The notes beneath the pieces are model-generated. The model worked only from the letters and a program-made list of their open reading frames with translations. It made no database searches and was not told the DNA's origin. The translations under genes and the position numbers were made by a program. Below, piece by piece: positions 59,590 through 64,000 of a stretch of 64,000 nucleotides of DNA. Position 1 is the first letter of the stretch. Each line of letters starts with the position of its first letter. The stretch is from Nipponacmea schrenckii (taxonomy: Eukaryota > Mollusca > Gastropoda > Lottiidae), in contig CM060200.1 of assembly GCA_030562195.1 (NCBI GenBank), forward strand, positions 9,796,001 to 9,860,000, written 5' to 3'.

Positions 59590-60264
59590 ATGCCTACACC
59601 TTTATCAGATGGCTGTCGAGCAGCCTGGAGTTGGAACAGACGGGAAAAGTCACATGAAGTTAGAATACACGGTAAACAGCTACAGACGGCTTATTTTCAT
59701 CCCAATTGGAGTAACGGAACAGCCGGTGTACGAGGATCTAAACCAATAAATATTGGAAGACATTACTGGGAAATCAAGATCTCTCAAAGACTCTTTGGTA
59801 CCAGCATGATGTTTGGAATTGGAACTAAAAAGGCCCGGTTGCATGTGGACGCGTTTGTGAATTTGCTAGGAGAGGATGAACAGAGTTGGGGACTATCGCA
59901 TAAAGGTCTCTTGTGGCACAATGGTCTATCAAGAGTTTACACCAAGCCTTTTCAAGAAAATTCATCCACTATTATTGGTATGTTATACGACGGTGAATCA
60001 GGAACTTTAACTTATTTCAAAGATGGCGATTGTTTAGGTGTAGCTTTTTCTGGATTGGATCAGATCACCTACGACCTTTATCCAATTGTTACGTCCACCG
60101 CTGCCAAAACAGAAATGACTCTTGGAACACGGAAGCGTAGTTATTTGAATCTACAAGATAGGTGTCGGGCTTCTATTCTGTCTAAAGTCAAAGGAACAAC
60201 AACAATAGACTTTTTGCCTTTACCTAATAAAATGAGACAATTTCTGAAAGATGGAATACAGTAA
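59590..60264 (+). CDS. SPSB3: SPRY/B30.2 and SOCS-box protein, SPSB3-like
   Basis: An uninterrupted 224-residue frame. The SPRY body runs about 28-180 with NGTAGVRGSKPINIGRHYWE (42-61), GTSMMFGIGTK, DEQSWGLSHKGLLWHNG (96-112) and GTLTYFKDGDCLGVAF (138-153), all positions I recognise from SPSB3. The C-terminus keeps the Cul5-box-like LPLP (209-212) and a degenerate elongin-binding segment NLQDRCRAS (187-195). Such proteins are substrate receptors of cullin-5/elongin ubiquitin ligases. It is shorter than vertebrate SPSB3, whose N-terminus is longer. The ATG at 59590 follows an in-frame TAG (59560-59562). That TAG could instead be the AG of an acceptor ('ttcatcagctgtag'), in which case upstream exons exist. 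AATAAA at 60281-60286 and 60738-60743 offer 3' ends. Confidence 0.85.
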   Translation: MPTPLSDGCRAAWSWNRREKSHEVRIHGKQLQTAYFHPNWSNGTAGVRGSKPINIGRHYWEIKISQRLFGTSMMFGIGTKKARLHVDAFVNLLGEDEQSWGLSHKGLLWHNGLSRVYTKPFQENSSTIIGMLYDGESGTLTYFKDGDCLGVAFSGLDQITYDLYPIVTSTAAKTEMTLGTRKRSYLNLQDRCRASILSKVKGTTTIDFLPLPNKMRQFLKDGIQ

Positions 60265-62167
60265 CGAACATTGTCCGTCGAATAAAAATCTGTGATATTT
60301 TTTAAAGTGTAAATATCTAATCTAATATATGTTCATGCTTATTTGTATGAGTTTATAACAGCGAATTCGTAATAATTTATTATGTGAATTGGAGGAATTA
60401 ACTGTCTCGATAATATGCTTTGAGTATTTTTTAATTTATATCATTAATTTATTAATTCATACCAAGAGTATTTTTTTCATAAATTATTTTGTATTTTTAT
60501 TTCTACCTTTTTTTAAAGAAATTAATATATGAATGTGGATGAGTATATCTAGTCAATTGTTTATACTGGCGTATCCTATTTATTTATCTATTTAACTTCT
60601 TGTGTTATTTATTCTGTGTCGTATGTGTTTTTATTATAATATTTAAGGCCAAGCCGTGCAATAATTCACGTATAATAGTGATTTGTAAATATTTCTGTAA
60701 ATGTAAATATAAATATTAATATATTTCGCATGATTTCAATAAAGGTGCTACTTATGTTAAACTTGTTCTATACTGCTATTATATTAAAGGAATATTTTGT
60801 TTCAAATGTAAAACTTCTCGAAACATATCCCTTAATAAGATTCTTTATAGAATTTGACAGTTAACAGTTTGTGAACTAACATGTGTTTAGATGTGAAATG
60901 TTATTAAAATGTGTAATAAATAATAAATAACTGAAATGGCGATTATTGTATATTTCTAACAGGGGAAACACGTGTTTTGAATATTTGACGAATACATGGA
61001 AAAGCCGTTTTTATCCATTTATTATTCAAATTCGTTGTCATTGTTATAGAGATAATTTTAACAAGGGTGGGCACGCGCCTGGTCTATTCTCACCAATATA
61101 ATTGAAGCATTATAACAAGGGGTTTAATAGGGTCAAGCGGGGTTATTGATTTTAACAAATATTTGAGGACAAAGAGGCTTGCTTTCGAATCATTTTAATT
61201 TTTGAGTGATGACAATGGTAACATACAACAGGTGTTTGATAACCCTTCAATATGTTCACTGATTTGCACCCTGAGCCCATTCTCATATATTTTTTATAAT
61301 TCCGAATATTTAATGTCATTTAGTGCAAGACTTGCCAAGCTAACATCAACAAAGGAAAATTCCGTACACATCAAGTCTTTCAATTTATGTGCTGATCTAG
61401 TAAGCCTGGTTGTTGCACAGAAAATACGAATCTAATGCCCAATTTGCTTAGATTATTATCCAAACCCTGTTAAGCCAAATGTGCAAATAGTCCTATAGGC
61501 CTAAATGAAATATTGGGAAGTCAAAATATCCAAAGGAGTCATAGAAAGGAATGGGATTGTTAGGTCACGATCTTCGCCTTACTTTTGAAAATCTTATAAT
61601 TAATAAAAACAAACAAATAAACCCTCACAAAAAAAAAAAAACAAAAAAAAAATTGTCACAGTCACAATACTATTATAGGATAAGGCTTTATGATGCGAGT
61701 CACAGCAGACTAATCTCAAAGAATTCGTGCGTTGGTTCAGCAGATCTAACATTAGTTTAATATTTGTTTGTCTATGATGAATTTAGTCTTTTTTCAACAC
61801 AATCTGAAAACAGAAATGAAAAGAACGTTTAGAGTAACAGTGTACAAGTCTCAATAGATATCCTATAGGCCTAGACAATGCCTGAACTGGGAGAGTCAGT
61901 CTGGATGAAGAAGCTCGCAATAAGTAAAGGGAGGTAATTTCTGTTTTAAAAGAGTTCTGTTTTAACAGGATTTCAAATATTTCAACAATATGCCACTGTG
62001 ATGTCATAATTGTACACACAGCTACACATTGGTATCATTTTCCATAAGCTTAATCTGAAAAACATGGGGAAATTTAGACGATTTCAGTTGAGATTTTGTG
62101 TCAAGGGAGGTAACTCGAAGGAAAGACTCAGTCTACACCTTACTTTCTGTTTCATTGGAATTATTGC
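60265..62167. other. 3' UTR of the SPSB3-like gene and intergenic DNA
   Basis: The first ~480 bases are the likely 3' UTR (AATAAA at 60738). An A-rich run is at 61628-61652. Open frames at 61202-61435 and 61551-61760 show no motif. Two 'aagggaggtaa' words lie at 61926 and 62104. Confidence 0.5.
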
Positions 62168-62295
62168 TTACCCGCAAGACTTCCTGCAATAATCTTTAGC
62201 ATAGTCGTACAGCACATCATTAATTCCACTCTGACAGCCTAATGTTTCATTTTTCCAAAAATCACAAGAAAAAGCTGTCGCCAAGTCAATACATG
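62168..62295 (-). CDS. ShKT-like last exon
   Basis: 128 nt ending KSCG-TAA. The stop overlaps a consensus donor (TGCGG|GTAAGC), so the exon may either end here or be spliced on to supply the missing cysteine. Confidence 0.6.
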
Positions 62296-62543
62296 CTGTA
62301 AAAATAAATTTACAAATCTAGTAGTAACCTACTGGTTATTATGCTTTTAAATCGTTAGTGACGTTATATAAAGGCCGCATAAAATTGGAGGATCGGGGCC
62401 TACCTGAAGGTGACATAGTAGTCAAAGAGTTTCTCTCATCACATTCTAATTTTGGACAACATGACGGAAATGGTTGAATCGCCTCGGACACTGTTTGACA
62501 GTTTTCTTTATCAGGGTTCTCTGTTGGTCCCAATTGTCGACAT
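62168..62543 (-). CDS. Cysteine-rich secreted-type protein, SVWC-like and ShKT-like exons (3' part)
   Basis: Two minus-strand exons, 62543-62404 and 62295-62168, join in phase (TCA G|CA) with good borders (TTTCCAG acceptor, CAG|GTAGGC donor, TTTACAG acceptor). The first reads CRQLGPTENPDKENC and IQPFPSCCPKLEC; the F/Y-P-x-CCP-x-L-x-C end is typical of single-domain von Willebrand type C (SVWC) modules of invertebrate secreted proteins. The second reads CIDLATAFSCDFW, NETLGC and DYAKDYCRKSCG, fitting a ShKT module (C-x-D...C-x-x-W...C...C-x3-C) except that the sixth cysteine is absent: TAA follows Gly directly. Upstream exons, including a signal peptide, were not found between 62544 and 63294. 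The protein is probably extracellular. The ShKT name comes from a domain shared by many harmless animal proteins; nothing here indicates a venom component. Confidence 0.6.
62404..62543 (-). CDS. SVWC-like exon
   Basis: 140 nt, open only in the frame given (one base, 46 codons, one base). Five cysteines (positions 1, 15, 28, 29 and 34 of the exon), CCPKLEC at the end of the module and a short Ser/Thr linker TTMSPS after it. Confidence 0.6.
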
Positions 62544-63294
62544 CTGGAAATAAGGTAAAGAAATTGAACTGACGTTGGTCAACCGTGAACACTAGTCGAA
62601 TTTGAGTACTGGTTCATTATAAATCACACGACTCGATTGCTTGCGTTTGAATTTTTTCTTACAAAACAAACTTATCTGGTGATTATTGCAAGGTAATCGT
62701 ATATTTGGTGACCCAGACTATAAAATCAACCAGACCTAAAGAATAAATTATGTCATGCTATAGTTTTGATAGCGACGAAAAAGGCTAGATAAGGCATACA
62801 ATTAAGGAAAAAATAGATTGAAGCTCTCATTCGCACTGTTTGTATATCTTCTGCCATATTACAGAAACGTAAGGCAGATAGTTACGTGGATGACCTTGAA
62901 GGTCTATTATAGGCCCATTAGACCTCTGACTAAGCCAATGTGCATGTGGTCCACCTTTAATGTAGCCTATCGGTCCAATATCGACACGTTTCACATACCT
63001 TTGTAGGAACTCTAGCTTATCTACTTGAAAGACATAACAAGCTTGGTAACCTTTATCTAATATCCTTAGAAACTATAGTCTAGAAGACTGTTATTTGCAC
63101 TTCTTAAAAGTACACAAAATCAAAAATATCCCAATATTGTTTCAGACACCTATATTTGAAGATTGTTTAGTGACACCAAGGGACGTCTTTGAGAATCTTG
63201 ACGTCATTTTTTCCCGTACATAGCGTCTTCATCTGAATCCAAAACATAAAGGACACCGAAAGTGGTATATTTTCTTATGATCTGATAACTTACA
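62544..63294. other. Gap between the SVWC/ShKT gene and the CBM20 gene
   Basis: The two genes point away from each other. No further exon of either is recognised; the minus-strand site CAAAG|GTATGT (63005-62995) is a possible donor but without a good frame. A shared regulatory region is possible. Confidence 0.4.
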
Positions 63295-64000
63295 ATGCCT
63301 AACAAGTTACAAATTGACTTTGTCTTACATGGTTATAGAATAGATGAAAATGAAACAAGCCAGATGGAACTGATTATGGGAGTCATTTGTTTAACCAGGC
63401 CATCTAAACGCACAGATTGGGGAGTTAGCTTTATGTCCAAAGCTCAAAACAACAAACTATCACAAGTAGGTGGTGATAATATTTGGTTCACTTCCGGTTC
63501 TGTCACAGAAGGTTCGTCTGTCCAATGGATGTGGGTGTTGATGGATGAGAGAAAGAAGATCATTCGAACTGAATCGCTTCATTATCGTGAAATATCCAGA
63601 TTGACAGTGGGCTGTAAGATTCATTCAAGTTGGGGAATCAGGGACACATTAGTTGAATATATAGGATCATTTGTGAATCTAGAGACGAAATACCAAACAA
63701 ATTATGGTGAACAACTCGCTGTTGTTGGAGAGGGATACTGCCTCGGCGATTGGAGGGTCCAGAAAGGTCCCCTAGCCACACTAGGACACGATTGGACATG
63801 GCGAGCCAGAGTGTGGGTTGATTATTTAAGCGTGAAGAAATGGAAATGGGTAGTAGTTGACGAACGACGAAATTTAGTCCGCTGGGAAGATTGTTCAAAT
63901 CGAAAATTAATATGTAGAAGGACGGGCTATGCGACTATGTATTCTCCCTTCAATTATCCGGAAATAGAGAGCTGGTCATTTGAAATGAGCGATACAATAA
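63295..64000 (+). CDS. CBM20 (starch/glycogen-binding) domain protein, 5' part
   Basis: ATG at 63295, first after an in-frame TAA at 63286-63288, opens 235 codons without a stop up to the window end, so the 3' part is missing. Residues 122-207 form a canonical CBM20: YGEQLAVVGEGYCLGDW (137-153), the W-x-ARVWVD strand (169-176), KWKWVVVDE (182-190) and VRWEDCSNR (195-203). The W-K-W/WE-x-x-NR residues match the glucan-binding face known from amylase and STBD1-type domains. Residues 3-100 (VQWMWVLMDERKK, WFTSGSV) look like a second, divergent CBM20-like fold, inferred from the same strand pattern. There is no signal peptide, so it is probably intracellular, with glycogen as the likely ligand. 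It lacks visible phosphatase (laforin) or GDPD (GPCPD1) parts in this stretch. Gene name not assignable. Confidence 0.75.
   Translation, partial: MPNKLQIDFVLHGYRIDENETSQMELIMGVICLTRPSKRTDWGVSFMSKAQNNKLSQVGGDNIWFTSGSVTEGSSVQWMWVLMDERKKIIRTESLHYREISRLTVGCKIHSSWGIRDTLVEYIGSFVNLETKYQTNYGEQLAVVGEGYCLGDWRVQKGPLATLGHDWTWRARVWVDYLSVKKWKWVVVDERRNLVRWEDCSNRKLICRRTGYATMYSPFNYPEIESWSFEMSDTI

Noticed and set aside
59375..59749. 124-residue ORF overlapping the start of the SPSB3-like gene
   Set aside because: It is in another frame, has no family motif, and its second half overlaps the well-supported SPRY frame.
61551..61760. 69-residue ORF with a Lys-rich run
   Set aside because: The Lys run is the translation of an A-rich tract at 61628-61652; no other support.
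62168..62295. Reading the ShKT-like exon as a venom toxin gene
   Set aside because: ShKT modules occur in many ordinary secreted animal proteins. The module is incomplete and linked to an SVWC-like part; nothing indicates a toxin.

Overview
The window is animal nuclear DNA: AT-rich, with small exons bounded by GT-AG introns, long introns full of minisatellites and short transposons, and no operons. The protein set is typical of a bilaterian. Many repeats carry the word AGTTATTGCCCTTG or AAGGGARRTAACTC, which I associate with mollusc genomes, so a marine mollusc is the likely source. That assignment is inference; no species is claimed.

Layout. (1) 426-1471 (+): the last three exons of an ankyrin-repeat gene that resembles ANKRD29, one repeat per exon. 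(2) 1472-9443: its 3' region, a 2.1 kb inverted-repeat-bounded block of about twelve 160-bp units, two retroposon 3' ends in opposite orientation, and a 235-bp MITE. (3) 9444-13137 (-): a complete eight-exon syntenin (SDCBP) gene, 327 residues, with two PDZ domains and two YPSL motifs. (4) 13138-14355: a probable divergent promoter with a perfect CRE and an ETS-type site. (5) 14356-52797 (+): a complete PHACTR gene (phosphatase and actin regulator) with thirteen exons in the modelled form, 633 residues, four RPEL motifs and the family's C-terminal PP1-binding end. It has three candidate alternative 5' exons, all ending in the same phase. Its introns hold a pogo/Tigger transposon remnant, TTAA-flanked and fold-back MITEs, tRNA-derived SINEs and several minisatellites (55-bp and 41-bp arrays the clearest). 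(6) 59590-60264 (+): an apparently intronless SPRY/SOCS-box gene resembling SPSB3. (7) 62168-62543 (-): two exons of a cysteine-rich gene coding for an SVWC-like end and a ShKT-like module. (8) 63295-64000 (+): the 5' part of a gene with a canonical CBM20 starch/glycogen-binding domain after a divergent CBM20-like region; it runs off the window.

The genes belong to different processes: membrane scaffolding and exosome formation (syntenin), actin/PP1 signalling (PHACTR), ubiquitin-ligase substrate binding (SPSB3-like) and glycogen binding (CBM20). They share no evident pathway. The only likely regulatory coupling is the divergent SDCBP/PHACTR promoter. Gene models were built by hand: splice sites were chosen by GT-AG consensus, phase agreement and family similarity from memory. 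I found no convincing previously undescribed system. The least ordinary items are the PHACTR 5' exon choice, the SVWC-ShKT gene, the CBM20 gene, and the mobile-element families with clear terminal repeats.
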